A stretch of 64,000 nt of DNA from Cedecea selenatireducens (lineage in GTDB: Bacteria; Pseudomonadota; Gammaproteobacteria; Enterobacterales; Enterobacteriaceae), in contig NZ_JBHIKW010000005.1 of assembly GCF_042138895.1 (NCBI RefSeq), positions 1 through 64,000 of the forward strand, given 5' to 3'. The position numbers and the translations under genes were made by a program. A model generated the notes under the pieces. It was not told the origin of the DNA. It did no database searches and was given only the letters and a program-made list of their open reading frames with translations. Numbering within the stretch: position 1 is the stretch's first letter; each line of letters begins with the position of its first letter. Below are positions 15,207 through 25,100 of the stretch, one piece after another.

Positions 15207-17147
15207 ATGCGATTAACGACGAAACTCTCAGCTTTTATCACCCTTCTCACCGGGCTTGCGATTATCGTAACGCTGGTGGGGTGCCTGTTAAGCTTCTATA
15301 ACTCGGTCCATGATAAAACTCAGCAGCGTATCCTGACCGTTGCCACCATTATTGATAATCAGCTGGTTTCACATTCACCCCAGCAGCTCGCGGATCGCTT
15401 CAGCGAACTGATGATGCCGGTTGATATTACGGAAATTCGCCTGCTGGCGGATAAAAGCTACCTTTTCCTGCACGCTTTACCCGAGGGCTATCGCCCGACG
15501 GGCACGCAATACACCTACCGCACCCTCAATGTTGCCCTGATGAAGCACCCAGGGATGACCCTGAATTTGACCTATCGTGACCCGATTTCCGTCTACTACC
15601 ACGCGATGTTTACCACTACGCCATTGACTGCGGCGGTCGCTTTTATGCTGGGGGTTCTGTTCATTGCAGGGCGCTGGCTCAAGCGTCAGCTTTCAGGGCA
15701 GGAGCTTTTAGAAATAAGGGCCGGGAAAATCATTAGCGGGGAACGTGGGGCGGAGGTTCGCGGCACCGTGCATGAGTGGCCGCCGCTGGTGAGCAGCGCG
15801 CTGGATACCTTACTTTCAGATTTGCAAAGCGCCGGCGAGCAGCGCAGCCGTGTGGATACCCTGATCAGGGCCTTTGCCGCTCAGGACATTAAAACCGGGC
15901 TGAATAATCGCCTGTTCTTTGATAACCAGCTGGCAACGCTGCTGGAAGGCCAGGAGCAGGTCGGCGCCCACGGCGTGGTGATGATTATTCGCCTGCCGGA
16001 TTTCGAGCTGTTAAAAGAGACCTGGGGCAACGGCCCGGTAGAAGAATATTTATTCACTTTGGTTAATCTGCTCTCAACCTTTGTGATGCGCTATCCCGGC
16101 GCTCTGCTGGCTCGCTATTTCCGCAGTGATTTTGCGGTTCTGCTGCCGCACCGTACCCTAAAAGAGGCCGACGGTATCGCCAGCCAGCTGCTGAATTCCG
16201 TCGATGCGCTGCCGCCCACCCGAATGGTCGACCGGAGCGATATGCTGCACATCGGCATTTGCGCCTGGCGCAGTGGGCAGACAAAAGAACAGGTGATGGA
16301 ACATGCGGAAATCGCCACCCGCAATGCCGCTTTCCAGGGGGCAAACAGCTGGTCGGTCTACGACGACAAGCTGCCGGAGCAGGGGCGAGGCAACGTGAAG
16401 TGGCGCACCTTGCTTGAGCAAATCCTGAAGCAAGGCGGCCCACGTTTTTACCAGAAACCTGCGGTCGATCGCGACGGTGCCGTTCTTCACCGTGAAATCA
16501 TGTGCCGTATTTTTGACGGCGAGCAGGAAGTCTTGTCGGCAGAGTATATGCCGATGGTCAGGCAGTTCGGTTTGTCAGAGCAATATGATCGGCAGGTGGT
16601 GTCCCGGCTTTTGCCGCTGCTGAACTTCTGGCCGGAAGAAACCCTTGCGATTCAAATCACCGTCGACTCGCTGATCCGTGCGCCATTCCAGCGCTGGCTG
16701 CGTGATTCTCTGATGCAGTGCGAAAAATCGAAGCGCTCACGGATTCTTTTTGAACTTGCTGAGGCAGATGTATGTCAACACATCAGCCGTTTACAACATG
16801 TTGTTCGCTTAATCACCGCATTAGGGGCAAGGGTGGTGGTTATCCAGGCGGGGTTAACGGTGGTCAGCACAACCTATATTAAAGAGCTGGATGTGGAGTT
16901 GATCAAGCTGCATCCTGGTCTGGTCAGAAACATCGGCAAGCGTACCGAAAACCAGCTCTTTGTTAAGAGCCTGGTTGAGGCCTGTAACGGCACGCGAACC
17001 CGTGTTTTTGCTACGGGAGTGAGGACCCGAGGCGAATGGCAGACGCTGATTGATAACGGGGTGGCAGGGGCACAAGGTGATTTTATCGCCGCATCTCAGC
17101 CGCTTGACAGTAATGTGAAAAAATATTCACAAAGATACTCGGTTTAA
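15207..17147 (+). CDS. csrD: RNase E specificity factor CsrD
   Basis: Targets the sRNAs CsrB and CsrC for RNase E decay, thereby freeing CsrA. It is 646 residues. There are two transmembrane helices (about 9-31 and 133-153) enclosing a periplasmic part, then degenerate GGDEF and EAL domains. The GGDEF site reads FRSDF (near 305) and the EAL site reads REIM (near 429), so it should neither make nor cleave cyclic-di-GMP, as known for E. coli CsrD. The EAL domain binds glucose-PTS EIIA in E. coli, linking CsrB decay to carbon supply. Confidence 0.96.
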   Translation: MRLTTKLSAFITLLTGLAIIVTLVGCLLSFYNSVHDKTQQRILTVATIIDNQLVSHSPQQLADRFSELMMPVDITEIRLLADKSYLFLHALPEGYRPTGTQYTYRTLNVALMKHPGMTLNLTYRDPISVYYHAMFTTTPLTAAVAFMLGVLFIAGRWLKRQLSGQELLEIRAGKIISGERGAEVRGTVHEWPPLVSSALDTLLSDLQSAGEQRSRVDTLIRAFAAQDIKTGLNNRLFFDNQLATLLEGQEQVGAHGVVMIIRLPDFELLKETWGNGPVEEYLFTLVNLLSTFVMRYPGALLARYFRSDFAVLLPHRTLKEADGIASQLLNSVDALPPTRMVDRSDMLHIGICAWRSGQTKEQVMEHAEIATRNAAFQGANSWSVYDDKLPEQGRGNVKWRTLLEQILKQGGPRFYQKPAVDRDGAVLHREIMCRIFDGEQEVLSAEYMPMVRQFGLSEQYDRQVVSRLLPLLNFWPEETLAIQITVDSLIRAPFQRWLRDSLMQCEKSKRSRILFELAEADVCQHISRLQHVVRLITALGARVVVIQAGLTVVSTTYIKELDVELIKLHPGLVRNIGKRTENQLFVKSLVEACNGTRTRVFATGVRTRGEWQTLIDNGVAGAQGDFIAASQPLDSNVKKYSQRYSV

Positions 17148-17453
17148 CCTGCCGTTTGCCATTATTTCACGTAGAATAACGCGCGCTGCATCTCAAGGGG
17201 GCTAGTCAGCCTGCCGGCCAGATTGTCGCAGCCGTTATGAACCGGTTTGCTGCTGTTAGCTGTTCGTTTATTCTACCGCGTTTGCTGCATTTCTGAACGC
17301 CACGTAGGAAGACGTTTCAAAAGTGTAACAGCCGTAGTGAACTGCACTATTTTTCACCGTTGCAGAACATTTTTGCGCCTTGTCGCTGTAGCGTGTGGTT
17401 GGTAAAGTAAGCGGATTTTGTATCCGCCCCAGCTTTCAGGATTATCCCTTAGT
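17148..17453 (+). promoter_or_regulatory. csrD-mreB intergenic region
   Basis: A 306-base gap with no gene. In E. coli several mreB promoters lie in the equivalent region; I could not place one with confidence. A small hairpin GCGGAT/ATCCGC (17411-17427) lies just before the mreB ribosome-binding site AGGA (17438-17441). No clear csrD terminator is visible. Confidence 0.35.
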
Positions 17454-18497
17454 ATGTTGAAAAAATTTCGTGGCATGTTTTCCAATGACCTGTCCATTGA
17501 CCTGGGTACTGCGAATACCCTGATTTATGTGAAAGGACAAGGCATCGTACTGAATGAGCCCTCCGTCGTGGCCATTCGCCAGGACCGTGCCGGCTCGCCG
17601 AAAAGCGTTGCGGCCGTGGGCCATGATGCTAAACAGATGCTGGGCCGTACGCCGGGCAATATCGCGGCTATTCGTCCGATGAAAGACGGCGTTATCGCTG
17701 ACTTCTTCGTGACCGAGAAAATGCTGCAGCACTTTATCAAACAGGTTCACAGCAACAGCTTCATGCGCCCAAGCCCGCGCGTGCTGGTGTGCGTGCCGGT
17801 AGGGGCTACCCAGGTTGAACGTCGTGCTATCCGTGAGTCCGCTCAGGGCGCCGGTGCACGTGAAGTATTCCTGATTGAAGAACCAATGGCTGCGGCAATT
17901 GGCGCAGGCCTGCCGGTTTCTGAAGCAACCGGCTCGATGGTTGTGGATATCGGTGGTGGTACCACCGAAGTGGCCGTTATCTCCCTGAACGGCGTGGTTT
18001 ACTCCTCTTCCGTGCGCATCGGCGGCGACCGCTTTGATGAAGCCATTATTAATTATGTGCGCCGTAACTACGGTTCTCTGATTGGTGAAGCTACCGCTGA
18101 ACGCATCAAGCACGAAATCGGTTCTGCCTACCCAGGCGACGAAGTGCGTGAAATCGAAGTTCGCGGTCGTAACCTGGCTGAAGGTGTTCCACGCGGCTTT
18201 ACCCTGAACTCTAACGAAATCCTCGAAGCACTGCAGGAGCCACTGACCGGTATTGTTAGCGCGGTTATGGTTGCGCTGGAACAGTGTCCGCCAGAGCTGG
18301 CTTCCGATATCTCCGAGCGCGGTATGGTACTGACCGGCGGTGGCGCATTGCTGCGTAACCTCGATCGCCTGCTGATGGAAGAGACGGGTATCCCGGTAGT
18401 AGTTGCAGAAGATCCACTGACCTGTGTTGCCCGCGGCGGCGGCAAGGCACTGGAAATGATCGACATGCACGGCGGCGACTTGTTTAGCGAAGAGTAA
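17454..18497 (+). CDS. mreB: rod shape-determining protein MreB
   Basis: Bacterial actin that forms membrane-bound filaments directing lateral cell-wall synthesis. It is 347 residues, apparently nearly identical to E. coli MreB. Nucleotide-binding motifs are phosphate 1 DLGTANTL (near 17), phosphate 2 [15 protein letters not shown] (near 164) and the adenosine motif [14 protein letters not shown] (near 287). The amphipathic N-terminus MLKKFRGMF anchors it to the membrane. ATG 17454 is chosen because it gives exactly this N-terminus, with AGGA 12 bases upstream. It is the first gene of mreBCD. Confidence 0.99.
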
Positions 18498-18561
18498 CAG
18501 CCACAGGACAGGGGGAGCTTTCGGCTGCCCCTGCTTGCTGGTTTGGGAATACGCATAGCCT

Positions 18562-19548
18562 ATGAAGCCAATTTTTAGCCGTGGCCCGTCGCTACAGATT
18601 CGCCTTATCCTGGCGGTGCTGGTGGCGCTTGGTGTCATTATCGCCGACAGCCGCCTCGGTATGTTCAGCCAGATTCGAACATACATGGATACTGCCGTCA
18701 GTCCTTTCTATTTTGTCTCTAATGGTCCCCGTGAATTACTCGACAGCGTGTCTCAGACGCTGGCCTCGCGCGACCAGCTTGAACTTGAAAATCGGGTTCT
18801 GCGTCAGGAGCTAATCCTGAAAAACAGTGAACTGCTGATGCTGGGTCAATACCGGCAGGAAAACGCGCGCCTGCGCGAGCTGCTGGGTTCTCCACTGCGT
18901 CAGGATGAGCAGAAAATGGTCACCCAGGTTATCTCTACCGTTAACGACCCTTACAGCGATCAGGTCGTTATCGATAAAGGCAGCGTCAACGGTGTTTACG
19001 AAGGCCAGCCGGTCATCAGCGATAAAGGCGTTGTCGGCCAGGTTGTCGCGGTCGCAAAACTGACCAGCCGGGTGCTGCTGATTTGTGATGCAACCCACGC
19101 GCTGCCAATTCAGGTGCTGCGTAACGATATTCGCGTGATTGCCGCGGGTAACGGCTGTACTGACGATCTCCAGCTCGAGCATCTGCCGGCCAATACCGAC
19201 ATTCGCGTCGGGGACGTGCTGGTGACTTCCGGGCTCGGTGGCCGCTTCCCTGAAGGTTACCCGGTTGGGGTTGTATCATCGGTTAAGCTGGATACTCAGC
19301 GTGCCTATACCGTGATCCAGGCTCGTCCAACCGCCGGTCTGCAGCGTTTGCGTTACCTGCTGCTGCTGTGGGGTGCGGACAAAAACGGGTCGTCGCCAAT
19401 GCCGCCTGAGGAAGTCCACCGCGTGGCCAATGAGCGCCTGATGCAGATGATGCCTCAGGTTCTGCCGCCGCCGGGTTCAATGGGCCCGCCAGCGCCGGTC
19501 CCTGCACCTGCCACCGGCATTACCCAGCCTGCTACGGGAGCACAGTAG
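18562..19548 (+). CDS. mreC: rod shape-determining protein MreC
   Basis: Bitopic protein linking MreB to the periplasmic elongasome (PBP2, RodA). It is 328 residues. A short cytoplasmic tail is followed by one transmembrane helix (about 13-33), a coiled coil (about 68-110) and two beta-barrel domains to about 275. The C-terminal tail is proline-rich and low in complexity. E. coli MreC is longer (367) mainly in this tail, which varies between genera. The stop shares one base with the mreD start. Confidence 0.97.
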   Translation: MKPIFSRGPSLQIRLILAVLVALGVIIADSRLGMFSQIRTYMDTAVSPFYFVSNGPRELLDSVSQTLASRDQLELENRVLRQELILKNSELLMLGQYRQENARLRELLGSPLRQDEQKMVTQVISTVNDPYSDQVVIDKGSVNGVYEGQPVISDKGVVGQVVAVAKLTSRVLLICDATHALPIQVLRNDIRVIAAGNGCTDDLQLEHLPANTDIRVGDVLVTSGLGGRFPEGYPVGVVSSVKLDTQRAYTVIQARPTAGLQRLRYLLLLWGADKNGSSPMPPEEVHRVANERLMQMMPQVLPPPGSMGPPAPVPAPATGITQPATGAQ

Positions 19549-20036
19549 TGGGAAGTTATCGTAGCCAGGGCCGTTGGGTTGTCTGGCTTTCATTTTTGAT
19601 TGCCCTCCTGTTGCAGGTAATGCCCTGGCCGGATGACCTAAAGTTTTACCGGCCGGATTGGGTATTGTTGATTCTGCTTTACTGGATTTTAGCCCTGCCG
19701 CACCGCGTTAATGTTGGGACGGGTTTTGTTGTGGGTGCCATACTGGATTTGATCAGCGGCTCCACGCTTGGCGTACGCGCTCTATCATTAAGTATTGTGG
19801 CTTACCTGGTGGCGCTGAAATACCAGCTTTTCCGTAACCTCGCCCTTTGGCAGCAGGCGCTGGTCGTCATGCTGCTCTCGTTAGTCACCGACATCATTGT
19901 TTTCTGGTCAGAATTTTTAGTGATCAACGTCTCTTTCAGACCGGAAGTGTTCTGGAGTAGTGTAGTTAACGGTATCCTGTGGCCCTGGATTTTCCTGTTA
20001 ATGCGCAAAGTTCGCCAGCAATTCGCTGTGCAATAA
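19548..20036 (+). CDS. mreD: rod shape-determining protein MreD
   Basis: Inner-membrane subunit of the elongasome, 162 residues, five or six transmembrane helices. The GTG start overlaps the mreC stop (TAGTG), so the two are translationally coupled. The start MGSYRSQGRWVVWLSFLIALLL and the segment RVNVGTGFVVGAILDLISGSTLGVRAL agree with the E. coli protein. Confidence 0.97.
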   Translation: MGSYRSQGRWVVWLSFLIALLLQVMPWPDDLKFYRPDWVLLILLYWILALPHRVNVGTGFVVGAILDLISGSTLGVRALSLSIVAYLVALKYQLFRNLALWQQALVVMLLSLVTDIIVFWSEFLVINVSFRPEVFWSSVVNGILWPWIFLLMRKVRQQFAVQ

Positions 20037-20045
20037 AAGGTAAAC

Positions 20046-20639
20046 ATGACTACGTTGTATCTGGCATCCGGTTCGCCTCGCCGTCAGGAGCTTCTGACCC
20101 TGATGGGTGTCTCTTTCGAACGCCTGGTTCCAGGCATTGAAGAACAGCGGCAGCCGCACGAAAGCGCGGAGCAGTACGTCCGTCGCCTGGCGCGTGAAAA
20201 AGCGCAGGCTGGCGTGGCGTTGGCCGTCAAGGATTTGCCGGTACTGGGTGCAGATACGGTAGTTATCTTTAACGGCGAAGTGCTCGAAAAACCGCGGGAT
20301 ACTGAGCATGCCGCTCAGATGCTGCGCCTGCTTTCAGGAAACCAGCATCAGGTGATGACGGCGGTGGCTATCGCCGACGCGAATCAGGTGCTGGAAGCGT
20401 TAGTGATAACCGAAGTGACGTTTCGCAGCTTATCCGAACAGGATATTGCCGGCTATATTGCCAGCGGTGAGCCTATGGACAAAGCCGGTGCCTATGGCAT
20501 TCAAGGGCTTGGTGGCTGTTTCGTTAAAAGGATTAATGGCAGTTATCATGCAGTGGTGGGATTACCGCTGGTGGAAACTGGTGAGTTGCTGAGCAATTTT
20601 CACGCGCTGCGTGACGGACGAGGAAAAGATGACGGCTGA
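20046..20639 (+). CDS. yhdE: nucleoside triphosphate pyrophosphatase YhdE (Maf family)
   Basis: Hydrolyses dTTP, UTP and modified pyrimidine triphosphates to monophosphates, cleaning the nucleotide pool. It is 197 residues. Family motifs are the N-terminal SGSPRRQELL with the phosphate-binding arginines, EEQRQPHESAEQYVRRLAREKA, the catalytic-aspartate segment VLGADTVVIFNGEVLEKP, and GAYGIQGLGG. It lies 9 bases after mreD and overlaps rng by 11 bases. The cluster mreBCD-maf-rng matches E. coli. Confidence 0.96.
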   Translation: MTTLYLASGSPRRQELLTLMGVSFERLVPGIEEQRQPHESAEQYVRRLAREKAQAGVALAVKDLPVLGADTVVIFNGEVLEKPRDTEHAAQMLRLLSGNQHQVMTAVAIADANQVLEALVITEVTFRSLSEQDIAGYIASGEPMDKAGAYGIQGLGGCFVKRINGSYHAVVGLPLVETGELLSNFHALRDGRGKDDG

Positions 20640-22098
20640 ATTATTAGTCAACGTTACCCCATCAGAGACGCGGGTAGCCTATATTGACGGTGGCATACTG
20701 CAAGAGATTCATATCGAGCGCGAAGCGCGCCGCGGAATAGTAGGGAATATCTACAAAGGTCGCGTTAGCCGGGTGCTGCCTGGAATGCAGGCGGCATTTG
20801 TAGATATTGGCCTGGACAAGGCGGCTTTCCTTCATGCTTCTGACATTATGCCGCACACCGAGTGCGTAGCCGGTGAGGAGCAAAAGAACTTTAGCGTGCG
20901 CGATATCGCCGAACTGGTTCGCCAGGGGCAAGATTTAATGGTGCAGGTGGTGAAAGATCCGCTGGGCACCAAAGGCGCACGCCTGACCACCGACATTACG
21001 CTTCCTTCCCGCTATCTTGTCTTTATGCCGGGCGCATCGCACGTTGGCGTTTCCCAGCGCATTGAAAGCGAAGCCGAACGTGACCGCCTGAAGCGCATCG
21101 TGAATGAATATTGCGATGAGCATGGGGGCTTTATTATTCGTACGGCCGCGGAAGGCGTCTGCGAAGAAGATTTAGCCTCTGATGCGGCTTACCTGAAGCG
21201 AGTCTGGACCAAGGTCAGCGAGCGCAAAAAGCGTAATCAAACCCGCTATCAAATGTACGGCGAGCTGGCCCTGGCGCAGCGAGTACTGCGTGACTTTGCC
21301 GATGCGGCATTGGATCGTATCCGCGTTGATTCCCGCCTGACTTATGAAATGCTGCTGGAATTTACCGCCGAGTACATGCCGGAGATGACCGGTAAAATCG
21401 AGCATTACAGCGGCCGGCAGCCCATTTTCGACCTCTATGACGTTGAGAACGAAATCCAGCGTGCCCTTGAGCGCAAGGTGGAGCTGAAGTCCGGCGGTTA
21501 TCTGGTCATCGATCAGACCGAAGCGATGACCACGGTAGACATCAATACCGGCGCGTTCGTTGGCCACCGCAATCTCGACGACACGATTTTCAATACCAAT
21601 ATCGAAGCCACTCAGGCCATCGCGCGCCAGCTTCGGTTACGTAATCTGGGCGGCATTATCATCATCGATTTTATCGACATGAGTAATGAAGATCACCGCC
21701 GTCGCGTGCTGCATTCTCTCGAGCAGGCGTTGAGTAAAGATCGCGTGAAAACCAGCATTAACGGCTTCTCCCAGCTTGGCCTGGTCGAGATGACCCGTAA
21801 GCGCACGCGCGAAAGCGTAGAGCATGTGCTCTGCAACGAATGTCCGACCTGCCACGGCCGCGGCACGGTAAAGACGGTCGAAACGGTCTGCTATGAAATT
21901 ATGCGTGAAATCGTTCGCGTGCATCATGCCTACGATTCTGACCGTTTCCTGGTCTATGCTTCTCCTGCGGTAGGTGAAGCGTTGAAAAGCGAAGAGTCTC
22001 ACGCGCTGGCCGAAGTAGAAATCTTTGTAGGTAAACAGGTCAAAGTCCAGATTGAGCCGCTCTACAATCAGGAGCAGTTCGACGTCGTTATGATGTAA
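20629..22098 (+). CDS. rng: ribonuclease G
   Basis: Endoribonuclease of the RNase E/G family that matures the 5' end of 16S rRNA and degrades some mRNAs. It is 489 residues. An N-terminal S1 domain (about 36-125) is followed by the DNase I-like catalytic part with metal-binding aspartates in TTVDINTG (about 304) and IIIIDFIDM (about 347), and the zinc-link CNECPTCHGRG (about 405-415). ATG 20629 is used because it follows GAGGAA by 5 bases and gives the family N-terminus MTAELLVNVTP. Confidence 0.98.
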   Translation: MTAELLVNVTPSETRVAYIDGGILQEIHIEREARRGIVGNIYKGRVSRVLPGMQAAFVDIGLDKAAFLHASDIMPHTECVAGEEQKNFSVRDIAELVRQGQDLMVQVVKDPLGTKGARLTTDITLPSRYLVFMPGASHVGVSQRIESEAERDRLKRIVNEYCDEHGGFIIRTAAEGVCEEDLASDAAYLKRVWTKVSERKKRNQTRYQMYGELALAQRVLRDFADAALDRIRVDSRLTYEMLLEFTAEYMPEMTGKIEHYSGRQPIFDLYDVENEIQRALERKVELKSGGYLVIDQTEAMTTVDINTGAFVGHRNLDDTIFNTNIEATQAIARQLRLRNLGGIIIIDFIDMSNEDHRRRVLHSLEQALSKDRVKTSINGFSQLGLVEMTRKRTRESVEHVLCNECPTCHGRGTVKTVETVCYEIMREIVRVHHAYDSDRFLVYASPAVGEALKSEESHALAEVEIFVGKQVKVQIEPLYNQEQFDVVMM

Positions 22099-22144
22099 AT
22101 GTGCGGATGCGCATTTTGCCCGTAAGGCTGACAAGGAGAGAAAG

Positions 22145-25100
22145 GTGAGGCGACTGCCCGGCATTCTGCTGCTCACAGGCGTAACGCTGGTTGTTATCGT
22201 CGCGCTGCTGGTGAGTGGCCTGCGGCTCGTTTTGCCGCACCTGGATGCCTGGCGGCCTGCGCTGCTGGACAAGATTGAGGCGGCTACCGGCGTGCCGGTT
22301 GAGGTCAGCAATTTACGGGCAAGCTGGGAGAATTTCGGCCCTACGCTTGACGTGCGTGATGTTAAAGCCGGGCTCAAAGACGGCGGTACGTTGAGCATCA
22401 AACGCGTGACTCTGGCGCTGGATGTCTGGCAGAGCCTGCTTAACTTCCGCTGGCAGTTTCGCGATCTGACCTTCTACCAGCTGCAAATGCGCACCAATAC
22501 GCCGCTCAGCCAGAACGGCGGTGATAGTACGCTGGAAGCGGATAAAATCAGCGATCTCTTCCTGCGTCAGTTCGATCACTTCGATCTCCGCGACAGCTCC
22601 CTTAGCTTTTTGACGCTCTCCGGCCAGCGTGCCGAACTCTCGATTCCTCAGCTAACCTGGCTCAACGGTAAAAACCGGCATCGGGCGGAAGGTCAGGTGA
22701 GCTTATCCAGCTTCAACGGCCAGCACGGCGTAGCCAACGTCCGCATGGATCTGCGGGATGAAAACGGCATTCTGAACAACGGCAAGGTCTGGCTGCAGGC
22801 TGACGACGTGGACGTGAAGCCCTGGCTGGGCCGCTGGATGGAAGACAATGTTGACCTGAAAAGCGCCCGTTTTAGCCTCGAAGCCTGGATGGACGTGAAG
22901 GAAGGCGATATCAGCGGCGGCAGCGTCTGGCTGAAAAAAGGCGGGGCAAGCTGGCCGGGAACCGACAGCGTGACGCATACGCTTTCGGTCGATAATCTTA
23001 CCGCGCAGGTCAGCCGCGAGAAATCCAGCTGGCAGCTTTCTATTCCTTCCACCAACATTACTCTGGATGACCAGACCTGGCCAAAAGGCTCGCTCTCCGT
23101 GGCCTGGATAGCGCCGCAGGACGTGGGGGGTAAACAAAGCCAGCGCAGCGACGAACTCCGGGTGCGTGCCAGCAATATGGAACTGGCTCGCTTCAACGGC
23201 CTGTTGCCGATCGCCGCTAAAATCTCGCCTCAGTTTGGTGACATCTGGACTTCGCTTCAGCCCCAGGGCCACATCGACGTGCTGGCGCTGGATATTCCGC
23301 TCCAGCAAACCGAGCAGACCCGCATGCAGGCGCGATGGAATGACGTGAGCTGGAAGCAATGGAAGCTGTTGCCTGGGGCGGAACATTTCTCTGGCTCGGT
23401 GACCGGCAGCGTCGCAAACGGGCAGCTTAACGGCGTAATGACCGACGCTAAAATGCCGTACGAAACCGTCTTCCGTGCGCCGCTTGAAATTGAAAAAGGG
23501 GCAGCCACACTCGCCTGGCAGAAAAACGCCGAGGGCTTTCAGTTAGACGGCAAGAACATTGACGTTAGGGCTCGCTCCGTTTGGGCTCGCGGCGATTTCC
23601 GCTACTTCCAGCCAGCCAGCGGCGATCCGTGGCTGGGAATTTTAGCCGGGATCAGCACCGATAACGGCGCGGACGCCTGGCGTTATTTCCCGGAAAACCT
23701 GATGGGTAAAGAGCTGACGGATTACCTCAGCTCGGCGATTCAGGGCGGCCAGGCGGACAACGCCACGCTGGTCTACGGCGGCAACCCACATCTGTTCCCC
23801 TACGAGCATAACGAAGGCCAGTTTGAGGTTTACGTTCCGCTCCGCAACGCCAAATTTGCCTTCCAGCCGGACTGGCCGGCGCTGGAAAATCTCGATATCA
23901 CGCTCGACTTCATCAATAACGGGCTGTGGATGAACAGCAACGAGGTCAAGCTGGGTGGCGTAACGGCCACTAACCTGACGGCGAACATTCCTGATTACGC
24001 CAAAGAAAAGCTGCTGATTGATGCCGACATCAACGGGCCTGGCAGCGCGGTAGGCCCTTATTTCAAAGAGACGCCGTTGGAGGATTCACTTGCCGCCGCG
24101 CTCGATGAACTCCAGATTGGCGGCGATGTGAATGCTCGCTTACATCTCGATATCCCGCTGACCGGCGAAATGACGACGGCGAAAGGCGACGTTCGACTGA
24201 ACAACAACACGCTGCTTATCAAACCGCTGGACAGTACGCTGCATAATCTGAGCGGTAAATTCAGCTTTACCAACGGTGACCTGCAGAGTGAGGCGATGAG
24301 CGCCAGCTGGTTTAATCAGCCGGTAAGCCTGAACTTCAACACCAAAACCGGTGATAAAGACTACCAGATTGGCGTTAACCTGAGCGGCGACTGGCAGCCC
24401 AATAAAACCGGCGTTCTGCCGAAGCAGGTCAACGACGCGGTTAGCGGCAACGTGATGTGGAAAGGCGATGTGGGAATTACGCTGCCTTATCACGGCAGCG
24501 CCAGCTACAAGGTCAATCTGGCGGGTGATCTGAAGAATGTGAGCAGTCACTTACCTGCTCCTGTCGATAAAAAAGCCGGGACAGCTCTGCCGCTGAGTAT
24601 TGCCGTTAAGGGTGACCTGAAGAGCTTTAATCTCACCGGTAATGCGGGCGCGCTAAATCACTTCTCCAGCCGCTGGCTGCTGAATAAAAAACTGACCCTG
24701 GACCGGGCCATTTGGGCTACCGACAGTAAAACCGTGCCTCCGCTTCCGGAGCAGCCGGGCGTTGAGCTGGATCTGCCCGCGATGGATGGCGCCCAGTGGC
24801 TGGCGCTCTTCAGCGAAGGGGCTGCAGACAGCGTAGGCGGTTCGGCGGCATTCCCGTCGGCCGTTACTCTGCGCACGCCAGCCTTAACCCTGGGGGGCCA
24901 GCAGTGGCATAACCTGAGCCTGGTTTCTCGTCCGGTGCTGAACGGCACTCAGGTGGAGGCTCAGGGGCGTGAAATTAATGCCTCACTGAGCATGAAAAAC
25001 AACGCGCCGTGGCTCGCCACCATCAAATACCTTTACTTCAACCCGAACTGGAGCGTAATCCCTGGTGGTGCTAACGGCACGGCCCCGCTTCAGGTGCCGG

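Noticed and set aside
17442..18686. A 414-codon minus-strand frame opposite mreB/mreC
   Set aside because: It is antisense to mreB and the start of mreC; composition reflects the complementary codons and nothing matches a family.
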